Shown: piece after piece, positions 19,797-28,047 of the stretch
Numbering within the stretch: position 1 is the first letter of the stretch
Layout of the letters: every line of letters starts with the position of its first letter
NCBI RefSeq assembly: GCF_023278085.1
Contig: NZ_CP066265.1
Span: 1,952,501-2,016,500, forward strand
DNA length: 64,000 nt
DNA from: Pseudomonas syringae
Lineage (GTDB): Bacteria; Pseudomonadota; Gammaproteobacteria; Pseudomonadales; Pseudomonadaceae
Reading direction: 5' to 3'
Made by a program: the position numbers and the translations under genes
Notes under the pieces: model-generated
Databases searched by the model: none
What the model was told of the DNA's origin: nothing
Seen by the model: the letters and a program-made list of their open reading frames with translations, nothing else

Positions 19797-19820
19797 ATGG
19801 TGTTGTCGAAGGGGAATTGC

Positions 19821-20597
19821 ATGTCGTCAATGGTCGATCATCTGGTCGCTGAAGTGCTGTCACTGGATATCAAATTGCTTGCATGTCAGGCACGTCTTGC
19901 GGCGTCGACCGACAGCGAAGCACTGCATGATTTGCGTACCACGGTGCGCCGCTTGCGCAGTGTACTGAGGCCGTTGCGCGAGATTTCCGGTGCGACGCAG
20001 CTGGAAGATGCCGCAAAGGCAGTCGGTCAGTTGACCACACCGCTGCGTGATATGCAGGTGCTCGCCGCGCTGCTGGAAAAGAACAGTGTGCAAGACCCGC
20101 GTCTGCATGAGGCTGCCCTCAAGCGTAACGAGCATTTGAGCCGGGCCTGCCCCAACGTCGCAACTTCGCCTGAGTTGAACCGCTTGCTGACCCTGATTGA
20201 CCAGTTCCCGACCATGCTTCGCGTGCAGCAGCGTCAGGGCATGCTGCGCGGCCTGCGCAAGACCATCGAAAAACGCATGGACAAGCAGTGGCGCAAACTG
20301 CGTGTCGCCATCGCCGAGCCCGGTCACGATCGACACGACCTGCGGCTGCTGATCAAGCGTGTACGTTACGCCGCCGAGGCCTATCCGGAACTCAGCCATC
20401 AGCCGAAAAACATGCAGGCGCGGCTCAAGTCCGCACAAGGCGAACTGGGTGACTGGCACGATCATTTGCAATGGCTGGCGCAGGCCGAAACACAGGCCGA
20501 TCTGGCACCGTGCATCCCCGCCTGGCAGGTTGGCATCGTGCGCGCAGAGCGCAAGGCCGAGGCGTCACTCAAACGTCTGGCCAAGGCGTGCTTCTGA
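19821..20597 (+). CDS. CHAD domain protein
   Basis: The 258-residue helical protein has the CHAD signature: a conserved basic/histidine helix HDLRTTVRRLRSVLRPLREI, then LRLLIKRVRYAAEAYPELS and LGDWHDHLQWL. CHAD domains bind polyphosphate and are found near phosphate-metabolism enzymes such as CYTH phosphatases; no such gene is adjacent here. GAAGGGG precedes the ATG at 19821, 24 bases after tgpA, so it may be the last gene of that operon. Confidence 0.87.
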   Translation: MSSMVDHLVAEVLSLDIKLLACQARLAASTDSEALHDLRTTVRRLRSVLRPLREISGATQLEDAAKAVGQLTTPLRDMQVLAALLEKNSVQDPRLHEAALKRNEHLSRACPNVATSPELNRLLTLIDQFPTMLRVQQRQGMLRGLRKTIEKRMDKQWRKLRVAIAEPGHDRHDLRLLIKRVRYAAEAYPELSHQPKNMQARLKSAQGELGDWHDHLQWLAQAETQADLAPCIPAWQVGIVRAERKAEASLKRLAKACF

Positions 20598-20728
20598 TCC
20601 GGCAGGCCATGTAGGGCTTTTCGCCAAAAGGCGTCATTCAAGCCGCAATAATGGCCGATACGAGGTATGTGAGTCGGTAAGAGGATGGTTATCATCCATT
20701 CACTGGATTTTGCACCGCTGGAGTGACC

Positions 20729-21526
20729 ATGACTTTTTCCGAGCTGATCAATGCTGCCCGCGACAACCCGCGCTCCGTGACTATCCCTGCCGAATGGTCG
20801 CAGGGGCGCGCTTGCTTTGGCGGGCTGATGGCGGCGCTGACCTACGAGGCGATGCGCGCTCAGGTACCGGAAGGGCGGCCGGTCCGGTCACTGGCGATTA
20901 CCTTTGTCGGACCGGCAGCGCCCGGTGTACCGATTGCCTTTGAGGTCGAGATCCTGCGTCATGGCAAGGCGGTCAGCCAGGTGCTGGGTCGCGCCATGCA
21001 GAACGGAGAGGTCATGACGCTGATTCAAGGCAGCTTCGGCGCGCCTCGTGAGTCGATGATCGCCGTGACCGCTGCCTCTGCGCCCGACCTCAAACCTGTC
21101 GAGGAGTGCCCGGAACTGCCATTTGTCAGTGGCGTGATGCCTGACTACCTGCGCTTCATGGACATTCGCTGGGCGCTGGGCGGCATGCCGTTCAGCAACA
21201 CTCAATCACCGGCGATTGGCGGTTATGTGCGGTTTCGCGATGAGCAACACGCCAGCCCGATGAGCGAAGCGCGCATCCTGGCACTGGTCGACACCTGGCC
21301 ACCTGCGGTATTGCCGCACCTCGACAAACCGGCGCCCGGCAGCTCGCTGACCTGGACCATCGAGTTCGTCCAGCCACAGCCGGCGTTCGATACCCTGCAA
21401 TGGTGCCGCTATCGCGCCGTCATCGAGCATGCCCGCGATGGCTATGGTCACACCGCCGCAGCGCTGTGGGGCCCGCAGGGCGAACTGATCGCCATCAGTC
21501 GCCAGACAGTGACGGTCTTTGGCTGA
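20729..21526 (+). CDS. acyl-CoA thioesterase-like double-hotdog protein
   Basis: The 265-residue protein has two tandem hotdog-fold halves: GRACFGGLMAALTYEAM, a glycine-containing central-helix motif, then GAPRES at the join, and QSPAIGGYVRFRDE with PGSSLTWTIEFVQP in the second half. This is the TesB/4HBT_3 plan, so hydrolysis of an acyl-CoA thioester is the expected reaction; the chain length cannot be told. The ATG at 20729 follows GGAGTGACC. It is a monocistronic gene 131 bases after the CHAD gene. Confidence 0.82.
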   Translation: MTFSELINAARDNPRSVTIPAEWSQGRACFGGLMAALTYEAMRAQVPEGRPVRSLAITFVGPAAPGVPIAFEVEILRHGKAVSQVLGRAMQNGEVMTLIQGSFGAPRESMIAVTAASAPDLKPVEECPELPFVSGVMPDYLRFMDIRWALGGMPFSNTQSPAIGGYVRFRDEQHASPMSEARILALVDTWPPAVLPHLDKPAPGSSLTWTIEFVQPQPAFDTLQWCRYRAVIEHARDGYGHTAAALWGPQGELIAISRQTVTVFG

Positions 21527-21545
21527 TGCTGTTCAGCACTCGAAA

Positions 21546-21773
21546 TCAGTGGTCTGCCTGCTTGAACTGAACCACCAGCGCCGCCGCCGCCCCGACCACG
21601 CCAATGGCGGTCGAAGAAAGGCTTTCTGAAAACAGCCCGTTGAGAATCAGCAGTGTCGCCAGAATGAACAGCGGGATGGCGATCAGGTAAAGGATCAGGC
21701 TGGCGGATTGTTCCTCGCTTTCGGCACTCTCGGGCCATGGATTCAGTTGCAGGTCGGGACGTTGCTTGTTCAA
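21546..21773 (-). CDS. small membrane protein of unknown function
   Basis: The 75-residue product has a charged N-terminus (NKQRPDLQLNPWPESAESEE) and two hydrophobic helices (SLILYLIAIPLFILATLLIL and TAIGVVGAAAALVVQF). The TTG at 21773 was chosen because GAGGAACACACC directly precedes it; ATGs at 21803 and 21845 lack such a site. It converges with the thioesterase gene, 19 bases away. No function can be assigned. Confidence 0.6.
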   Translation of the reverse strand: MNKQRPDLQLNPWPESAESEEQSASLILYLIAIPLFILATLLILNGLFSESLSSTAIGVVGAAAALVVQFKQADH

Positions 21774-21881
21774 GGTGTGTTCCTCTTCAGGGCGACGTTC
21801 CATGCGCCGTTTTAATGCCTGAAGAGTAAGCCCGCGCCTGATCACCGGCGAGTCAAGCCTGTCTATCGGCGCGATAGCCTG

Positions 21882-23354
21882 TTACAGCCTGAGCTGGCCG
21901 ATGGCTTTGCTCAGCTCGCCCGCCAGGGTCGCCAGTTCACTGCTGGTGCTGGCAGAGTCCACGGTCTGGGTCACGGTGCGTTCGGTGACGTCGCGAATGC
22001 TGACCACGGCACGGTTCATTTCTTCTGCAACCTGACTCTGCTGTTGGGCGGCGACCGCAATCTGCGTGTTGCTTTCGCGCATCTGCGCCACGGCATCGGC
22101 GATGGCCGCCAGCGCGTCACCGGCCTCGCGGGCCTGCTGCACGCACTCATCTGCCTTGAACGAGCTGTCCTGCATGAAATCGACCGCGTCGCGGGTTCCG
22201 CTTTGCAATGCCGACACCATGCCGGTGATCTCGTCGGTAGATGTCTGCACCCGTTTGGCAAGGTTGCGCACTTCGTCGGCCACCACGGCGAAACCACGAC
22301 CCATTTCCCCGGCGCGGGCGGCTTCGATGGCAGCGTTCAGGGCCAGCAGATTGGTCTGCTCGGCAATACTGTGGATCACGCCGACCACGCCGTTGATTTT
22401 CTGGCTATCGTCGGCCATGCGCTGAATCATTTCGGCAGTCTGCTGCACGCCGCTGGACAGCCCGGCGATGGAGACTTGCACGCGGTCGACTACGGCCTTG
22501 CCGCTGCCGGCCAGCGCATCAGCGGTCTGCGACTGATCGCGGGTGGTGCTGGCGTGCTGGGCAATGTGATGGACAGTGGCGGTCATCTCGTTGATCGCGG
22601 TGGCAACCTGATCGGTTTCACTCTGCTGACCGAGCATGCCCTGACGCACATCGCTCATACCGGTCGCCAGATGCGCTGCGCCCAGGTCAAGACGGCTGGC
22701 GGTCTGTGCAACCGTGCTGACCACTCGCTGGTATCCGGCCTGCATGGCATTGAACGCCTTGGCCATTTGCCCGACTTCGTCGTCGTTGCGGTTGGCCACG
22801 CGGGCTGACAGGTCGCCGGTTTTTTCGACGTGCAGCATCACGTCCTTGAGGGCATTGAGCTGGCTGAGCAAAAAGCGGATCAGCAATTGTGAAGCGCAGA
22901 GCATCAACAGCATCAGCACGAAGACGGCTATCGCGTAGTGCGCAAAGCGATGCTTCAAGACCTCCAGGGCGGTGGGCGCAAAGGCCAGCACGGCGATCTG
23001 CTGACCGTCGCGAGCGACCCATTGCGCGCCGCTCAGCAGCCTGTCGCCGAGCGGCGTGTTCAGCGTGACCCAGCCCCGGGCATTGGTCAGTTCCGGCAAC
23101 GGGGTGCCGTTGAACATCGGCGTCTGACCCTGAATGAAGAGCAGCAGCGCAGGTTCGCTCGGCAGTGCCTGGCCGACGGGCCAGGCGGCGAGCAGGCGGG
23201 CCTGAGCCTGAGCCGTTTCACGCGAGGTTTCCATACGTGCCTGCTGCTCCAGATGCACGGCATACAGCACCAGCAGCAGGGTAGTGATGAAGGCGACCGC
23301 GTTGACGGCCCAGAATTTGTATTTGAGAGACAGGTTGCTAAGCCATGAGCCCAT
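21882..23354 (-). CDS. methyl-accepting chemotaxis protein
   Basis: The 490-residue chemoreceptor has a membrane helix at about 13-33, a short periplasmic region of about 115 residues, a second helix at about 160-185, a HAMP domain ([20 protein letters not shown]) and a long signalling coiled coil. The strictly conserved hairpin tip is present ([19 protein letters not shown]). It should signal to CheA through CheW. The small periplasmic domain gives no clue to the ligand. The start at 23354 was chosen over an upstream ATG because the basic N-terminus and first helix then begin properly. Confidence 0.95.
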   Translation of the reverse strand: MGSWLSNLSLKYKFWAVNAVAFITTLLLVLYAVHLEQQARMETSRETAQAQARLLAAWPVGQALPSEPALLLFIQGQTPMFNGTPLPELTNARGWVTLNTPLGDRLLSGAQWVARDGQQIAVLAFAPTALEVLKHRFAHYAIAVFVLMLLMLCASQLLIRFLLSQLNALKDVMLHVEKTGDLSARVANRNDDEVGQMAKAFNAMQAGYQRVVSTVAQTASRLDLGAAHLATGMSDVRQGMLGQQSETDQVATAINEMTATVHHIAQHASTTRDQSQTADALAGSGKAVVDRVQVSIAGLSSGVQQTAEMIQRMADDSQKINGVVGVIHSIAEQTNLLALNAAIEAARAGEMGRGFAVVADEVRNLAKRVQTSTDEITGMVSALQSGTRDAVDFMQDSSFKADECVQQAREAGDALAAIADAVAQMRESNTQIAVAAQQQSQVAEEMNRAVVSIRDVTERTVTQTVDSASTSSELATLAGELSKAIGQLRL

Positions 23355-23440
23355 GAGTGGTCTTCTTTGAGGGTCGTGTAAAAAAAGGAGGCAAGGTGCT
23401 ATCACGATGCCTCAACCCTTAAAGTGACGCTTGATGCGGG

Positions 23441-24277
23441 TCAAGAAAGCGGCAGATTTTCATCCACTGGGTGTTCAATAGTCGGCAAAGCGAAAAACTC
23501 GCGCGCGCAGGCCGTGCTGTGGCGCGCCAGATCTTCCTGACTTTCGCCACGGTGCAAGGCCACTTCGCGCAACACTTCCGGCAGATAGGCGGGCTCGTTA
23601 CGACCGTTTTTTGGCTTGGGGCGCAGACTGCGCGGCAGCAGATAAGGCGCGTCACTTTCCAGCATCAGCCGACCGCGAGGGATATTGCTCACCAGCGGAT
23701 GCAGATGGGTGCCGCGTCGCTCGTCGCAAATCCAGCCGGTGATGCCGATGTGCAAGTCCAGGTCCAGGTAGCTGAACAGCGCGGCGCGCTCGCCGGTGAA
23801 GCAGTGCACCACAGCGGCGGGCAGGCGGTCACGGTAGTCGCGGAGGATCTCCAGCAGGCGCTGGTTGGCATCCCGCTCATGCAGGAAAACCGGCAGTTGC
23901 AGCTCCACTGCCATGGCCAGATGCGCTTCGAGGACTTTTTCCTGCTGCGGGCGAGGAGAGAAGTCGCGGTTGAAATCCAGCCCGCATTCACCCACTGCCC
24001 GAACGCGACTTTCCTTGAGCAGGGCATGCAACTGTTGCTCGGTGTCGCCGGTCCAATCGCTCGCTGAGTGCGGATGAATGCCCGCCGTGCAGAACAGGCG
24101 TTGCGCGCTTTCATCAAGCTCGTGACACAGCTGCACGGCCTGTTCGCTGCCCTCGACACTGGTGCCGGTCACCACCAGTTGCGCTACGCCTGCGGCATAG
24201 GCACGGTCGAGTACCGCCTGTCGCTGAGAGGCGAAGCTTGCGTTGGTCAGATTGACGCCGATGTCGATGAGTTGCAT
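23441..24277 (-). CDS. tatD: TatD family 3'-5' DNase/hydrolase
   Basis: The 278-residue metal-dependent hydrolase closely follows E. coli TatD: IGVNLTN at the start, [43 protein letters not shown] and [11 protein letters not shown]. The metal ligands (His, Glu, His, Asp) sit in these motifs. TatD is a 3'-5' nuclease linked to repair and protein quality control. GGAGGTAGCACC precedes the ATG at 24277. It lies 86 bases after the start of the chemoreceptor gene on the same strand. Confidence 0.92.
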   Translation of the reverse strand: MQLIDIGVNLTNASFASQRQAVLDRAYAAGVAQLVVTGTSVEGSEQAVQLCHELDESAQRLFCTAGIHPHSASDWTGDTEQQLHALLKESRVRAVGECGLDFNRDFSPRPQQEKVLEAHLAMAVELQLPVFLHERDANQRLLEILRDYRDRLPAAVVHCFTGERAALFSYLDLDLHIGITGWICDERRGTHLHPLVSNIPRGRLMLESDAPYLLPRSLRPKPKNGRNEPAYLPEVLREVALHRGESQEDLARHSTACAREFFALPTIEHPVDENLPLS

Positions 24278-24455
24278 GGTGCTACCTCCAGCTGAGGCCG
24301 CCGAGCATACCAGAGCTCCGGCCACAATAAGAAAACGCTGGATATTCAAGCGATTGAGCCAGACGGCTCAACAACTCCTTCGCTGTTCGATGCTGCTGCG
24401 TGACCTCAAGATTTCCTTTTTCCTGTTTCTTTCCGGCATTGCCCTGGGGAAGTGA

Positions 24456-25868
24456 ATGATCCGATCCGCGCTGGTGTCTTTTCTATGTCTGTTGCCGCTT
24501 TTACCTCTGCACGCGTCTGCTCGCCAGACCGGTCCCGAGGCTGTGCAGCACACAACGCAAGCGCGTGATCTGACGGCTATTCGCAGCAGTAAGGTATTGC
24601 GGGTGCTGGTCAACCAGAGCCGTAACAGCTCCGGCGACGTCAAGGGCCAGGAAATCGGCGTTGAATACCACCGTTTACAGGCGTTCGAACAGTACCTCAA
24701 CAGTCACGCCCGCGACGGGCAGAAGATCACGTTCAAGATCATCCCCAAGGCCAAGAATCAGTTGCTGACGGCGTTGCAGCGTGGCGAGGGTGATTTGATC
24801 GCGCCCGGTGAGCTGCTGGATGTCAGCACCGCCAAGGGTATTCAGGCCACTGCGCCGATCATTCATGATGTGCCGCTGGTGCTGGTCGGCGTTCGTGGCC
24901 AGCGCAGCCTGCGGCGTGTCGATCAATTGTCCGGACGCACCTTGAGCCTGCCTACCGGCAGCGCTGCGGACGAGGCGCTGCATCAGGTCAATCGGCAACT
25001 GGAACTGCGCAAGTTGCCGCTGGTGAAAATCGACTGGGTTGACCCGAGCCTGGCGGTTGAAGACGTGCTGGAAATGGTCCAGGCCGGGATCTATCCCATG
25101 ACGCTGGTCGAGCAACCTATCGCCGAGCGCTGGGCGAAGGTCATGCCCAGGCTGCGCATCGACCGTGGCCTGACGTTGCAGAGCCAAGGTGACGTTAGCT
25201 GGTTCGTGAGTGACAAGGCACCGCTGCTGCGTGCCAGCGCCGATGATTTTCTCAAAAGTTACAAACCGTCGGTGCAACAGGATCTGGCGTTCCAGAAGGC
25301 TTACAAAGGCACTTATCGGGTCAACAATCCGCTGGTGCGCACTAACCTGCAACGTCTTGAACAGCTGCGTCCGATGCTGCAACGCCACGCCGATGCGCAG
25401 GGCATGGACTGGCTGGACCTCGCCGCCCTGGCATTCAAGGAGTCGAAACTCGACCCGTCGGCCAAAGGCAGCGGTGGCGCAACAGGGCTGCTGCAGATCA
25501 CCCCGTCAGCGGCGAAAAGCGTCGGCGTGCCAAGCATTCAAAGCGCTGACGACAATGTCCGGGCCGGTTCGCGTTATATGGCGCTGATCCAGCGCAAGTA
25601 TTTCGCCAGTAACAAAGTCAACGAGCGCGAGCGCATGGCATTCGTCATGGCGGCCTATAACCTTGGCCCGGAGCGCGTGCAAGGCATGCGCGAGGAAGCA
25701 CGGCGGCGCGGGCTGAACCCGAATCAGTGGTTCTTTCAGACCGAGCGTGTGGCCATGGAGCAGGGCGGTGCCAATGTCGTCGCCTTTGTAAACAGCGTTA
25801 ACAAGTACTACCTGGCGTTTGATCGCGAGCGTGACTCGCTGGAAAAGCAGGCTCCGAAAAAACGGTAG
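24456..25868 (+). CDS. MltF-like periplasmic lytic transglycosylase with solute-binding domain
   Basis: The 470-residue protein has a signal peptide (LLPLLPLHASA), a type 3 solute-binding-like domain at about 40-280 (KVLRVLVNQSRNSSGD, LQRGEGDLIAPGE) and a C-terminal SLT domain. The catalytic Glu lies in LAFKESKLDP, followed by GATGLLQITPSAAKSVGV and AYNLGPERVQGM. This is the MltF family plan, cleaving the glycan strand of peptidoglycan with formation of 1,6-anhydro ends. It lacks an obvious lipobox. It is divergent from tatD with a 178-base spacer. Confidence 0.88.
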   Translation: MIRSALVSFLCLLPLLPLHASARQTGPEAVQHTTQARDLTAIRSSKVLRVLVNQSRNSSGDVKGQEIGVEYHRLQAFEQYLNSHARDGQKITFKIIPKAKNQLLTALQRGEGDLIAPGELLDVSTAKGIQATAPIIHDVPLVLVGVRGQRSLRRVDQLSGRTLSLPTGSAADEALHQVNRQLELRKLPLVKIDWVDPSLAVEDVLEMVQAGIYPMTLVEQPIAERWAKVMPRLRIDRGLTLQSQGDVSWFVSDKAPLLRASADDFLKSYKPSVQQDLAFQKAYKGTYRVNNPLVRTNLQRLEQLRPMLQRHADAQGMDWLDLAALAFKESKLDPSAKGSGGATGLLQITPSAAKSVGVPSIQSADDNVRAGSRYMALIQRKYFASNKVNERERMAFVMAAYNLGPERVQGMREEARRRGLNPNQWFFQTERVAMEQGGANVVAFVNSVNKYYLAFDRERDSLEKQAPKKR

Positions 25869-25982
25869 CGCGTTACTGATCGAATATATCGATGGTGATG
25901 CGCCGTTATTTGCGGTTTCTACATGAGCCAATTTGATTATGATGGCGCCACTCCCACTTAATCAGTCACGGAAATTCCACGC

Positions 25983-26417
25983 ATGAACACAATGATCAAA
26001 TCGGTTCTCACCACTCGCGCTGGTTATGGCCTGACCCTCCTGCGCGTCATCGTCGGTATCGCATTTATCGCCCACGGCAGTCAGAAACTGTTTGGCGCCT
26101 TTGGCGGCTACGGTCTGGAGGGTACCGCGCACTACATGGAAAGCCTCGGTCTGACGCCCGGCTACCTGATGGCACTGATGTCCGGCAGCGCTGAATTCTT
26201 TGGGGGACTGGGCCTGTTGCTGGGTTTGCTGGCTCGCCCGGCTGCGGTGGTGGTGATCCTGCTGTTGCTGGTGGCGATTTTCACTGTGCATATCCATAAC
26301 GGTTTCTTCATGGCCAACAACGGCTACGAGTACGCGCTGGCATTACTCGGCGGTGCCCTGGCGGTCCTCATTGAGGGCGCAGGCAAGCTCTCGCTGGACC
26401 GTGTCATCGCCCGATAA
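25983..26417 (+). CDS. DoxX family inner-membrane protein
   Basis: The 144-residue protein has four hydrophobic helices. DoxX-family marks are GLTLLRVIVGIAFIAHGSQK near the N-terminus, then SAEFFGGLGLLLGLLARPAA and NNGYEYALALLGGA. Family members are membrane proteins of poorly defined function, some tied to sulfur or redox stress. It stands alone on the plus strand, 114 bases after the MltF-like gene. Confidence 0.87.
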   Translation: MNTMIKSVLTTRAGYGLTLLRVIVGIAFIAHGSQKLFGAFGGYGLEGTAHYMESLGLTPGYLMALMSGSAEFFGGLGLLLGLLARPAAVVVILLLLVAIFTVHIHNGFFMANNGYEYALALLGGALAVLIEGAGKLSLDRVIAR

Positions 26418-26507
26418 CCGTCTACGCTTCATCCAGGACGCCCGCTTCTCTGCGGGCCTCTCGCGTTTGCAGGCACTCGTCATGAATGGCACCGCCACGG
26501 CTGGCAA

Positions 26508-26537
26508 TTGACAATGAATGGGGCGTTTCTCTAGCAT
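26508..26537 (+). promoter_or_regulatory. candidate sigma-70 promoter
   Basis: TTGACA at 26508-26513 and TAGCAT at 26532-26537, separated by 18 bases, lie in the spacer after the DoxX gene. They could drive the small genes at 26675 and 27088. The match is good at -35 and moderate at -10. Confidence 0.4.
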
Positions 26538-26674
26538 GCGTGCTCAAGCGCCGATTTAACAACTACTTGCGGGGCGCCTGGCAAGGCTCAGGTCTTGTCG
26601 AAATACCGCTAAAACGTTGGTTCGGTGTTGCCTCTCACCGCTGCCCAGCGGAGCTTCTGAGGCAGAGAAAAACC

Positions 26675-26983
26675 ATGAATAACCTGCGCCCCCTCATTCG
26701 TCTTTCCCCGATCAGCACGGTCTTGTCCCGCAAGAACCCGAAAATTCTCCTCAGCGGTGCTCATCAGCCCACGCTGCTGCGCTATCTGGACGGCTGGCCT
26801 CGTCGGCGCGGCGGCTCTTGCGCATTCCTGATCCAGTTTGTCGATCCACAGCAGTCACTGAGCCATTTTGCCAACGATCAGTTCGACCTTGCCGTCGTGC
26901 AATCACCGCAGGCGGATGCTGTCGATCAGGTCATTCGCGACCTGACCCGCATTGCCCGTCAGGGGCTGATTACGCTGGGTTGA
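26675..26983 (+). CDS. hypothetical protein
   Basis: A 102-residue soluble, basic protein beginning MNNLRPLIRLSPISTVLS. It has a short Rossmann-like stretch (PKILLSGAHQPTLLRYLDG, then FDLAVVQSP) that vaguely recalls the start of methyltransferase-type folds, too short to assign. An open frame extends upstream to 26486, so the true start may be earlier; the ribosome-binding site at 26675 (GAGGCAGAGAAAAACC) is distant. Coding is plausible by codon use and position. I do not recognise the family. Confidence 0.55.
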   Translation: MNNLRPLIRLSPISTVLSRKNPKILLSGAHQPTLLRYLDGWPRRRGGSCAFLIQFVDPQQSLSHFANDQFDLAVVQSPQADAVDQVIRDLTRIARQGLITLG

Positions 26984-27087
26984 GGCAAGCGCCTCATCAA
27001 GTGGCAATAGAAGGCACATTGCTGGCCCCCTGGGTTCGATCCGGCAGGCAAAATCGCCGCCTTATCAAAGGATTAGGTGGTTATCGC

Positions 27088-27417
27088 ATGCGTTTGGTTT
27101 ATTGTGCTCTGGCGTGCCTGACGCTTTCGGGGCTGGCTTTTTCCGTCCAGGCCAGAAACGCTACGGAAAACGAGCGTTACCTGTGTCGCTGGGGCTCGAC
27201 CATCGCGGGCGGTGCGCAGGCCTCCAAGCTGTCGGGTGTCACGCGTTATGGGGCGCGGCAAAAGCTCCAGTCACGCAAGTTCGTCAAGCAGTGGATGCGC
27301 CCGATGGCCTTGCGTATCACCGAGCAGACGTACGACAGCGAATCACGCCTGAAACCGGATGCGGTCAGCAAGGTTTACTACGAAGGCTGCATCCAGCACG
27401 AGGTGACGCGTAGATAA
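27088..27417 (+). CDS. small exported protein of unknown function
   Basis: The 109-residue product has a signal peptide (LVYCALACLTLSGLAFSVQA) and a basic mature part with two cysteines (YLCRWGSTIAGG, YEGCIQHEV), probably one disulfide. The sequence ATENERYLCRWGS suggests a conserved Pseudomonas periplasmic family, but the role is unknown. AGGATTAGGTGG lies upstream of the ATG. It precedes greB by 47 bases on the same strand. Confidence 0.72.
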   Translation: MRLVYCALACLTLSGLAFSVQARNATENERYLCRWGSTIAGGAQASKLSGVTRYGARQKLQSRKFVKQWMRPMALRITEQTYDSESRLKPDAVSKVYYEGCIQHEVTRR

Positions 27418-27464
27418 CATTCGATCGCCCGTTGAATTGGTTTTTGTGGGGCCGGAGAAACGTC

Positions 27465-27938
27465 TTGAGTACAAAGATCATCACCAAAGACGGGCACGAA
27501 GCCCTGAAAAAAGAACTCGACTACCTGTGGCGAGAGCATCGGCCTGACATTACCCAGAAAGTCGCCTGGGCGGCGTCGCTCGGGGATCGCAGCGAGAATG
27601 CCGATTACCAGTACAACAAGAAGCTGCTGCGCGAAATCGACCGGCGTGTGCGCTACCTGCGCAAGCGCCTTGAAGATATGCGCGTCGTGCAGTATTCGCC
27701 AGAGCAGGAAGGGCGGGTGTTTTTCGGTGCCTGGGTCGAGATCGAAAACGAGGCGGGTGATCTGAAGACGTTTCGGGTTGTCGGTTACGACGAGATCTAC
27801 GGCCGCAACGACTACATCTCCATCGACTCCCCCATGGCTCGCGCCTTGTTGAAAAAAGAGGTTGGCGATGACGTGCTGGTCAATACGCCGGAAGGCGAGA
27901 AACTCTGGTTCGTGAACTCGATTGTTTATGAGAAGTGA
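27465..27938 (+). CDS. greB: transcription elongation factor GreB
   Basis: The 157-residue product has the Gre N-terminal coiled coil (DGHEALKKELDYLWREHRPD) with the acidic tip DRSENADYQYNKK that enters the polymerase secondary channel, and the C-terminal FKBP-like domain (IDSPMARALLKKEVGDDV). Length and the ENADYQYNKK tip fit GreB rather than GreA. It stimulates cleavage of backtracked transcripts. The start is TTG at 27465 with GGAG nine bases upstream; an upstream ATG would add residues absent from the family. Confidence 0.95.
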   Translation: MSTKIITKDGHEALKKELDYLWREHRPDITQKVAWAASLGDRSENADYQYNKKLLREIDRRVRYLRKRLEDMRVVQYSPEQEGRVFFGAWVEIENEAGDLKTFRVVGYDEIYGRNDYISIDSPMARALLKKEVGDDVLVNTPEGEKLWFVNSIVYEK

Positions 27939-28036
27939 GGCAGGACGCAGAGCGTCCTGACCTTCATTATTTCCTGGGACTGTACCGGCCTCTTCGCGAG
28001 CAAGCGAAGCGTCGCCCGGCTCGCTCCCACGAGATT
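27939..28036. repeat. two REP-type elements after greB
   Basis: GGACGCAGAGCGTCC (27942-27956) belongs to the same family as the copies near 15.7 kb. From 27980 to 28033 lies a second type with CTCTTCGCGAGCAAGCG and GGCTCGCTCCCACGAG, a common Pseudomonas REP form. Both sit between the convergent greB and ABC permease genes. Confidence 0.72.
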
Positions 28037-28047
28037 TGTGAGTAGCC

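Noticed and set aside
19552..19968. An open frame overlapping the end of tgpA and the CHAD gene
   Set aside because: Cys- and Arg-rich composition typical of a wrong frame; both underlying genes are well supported.
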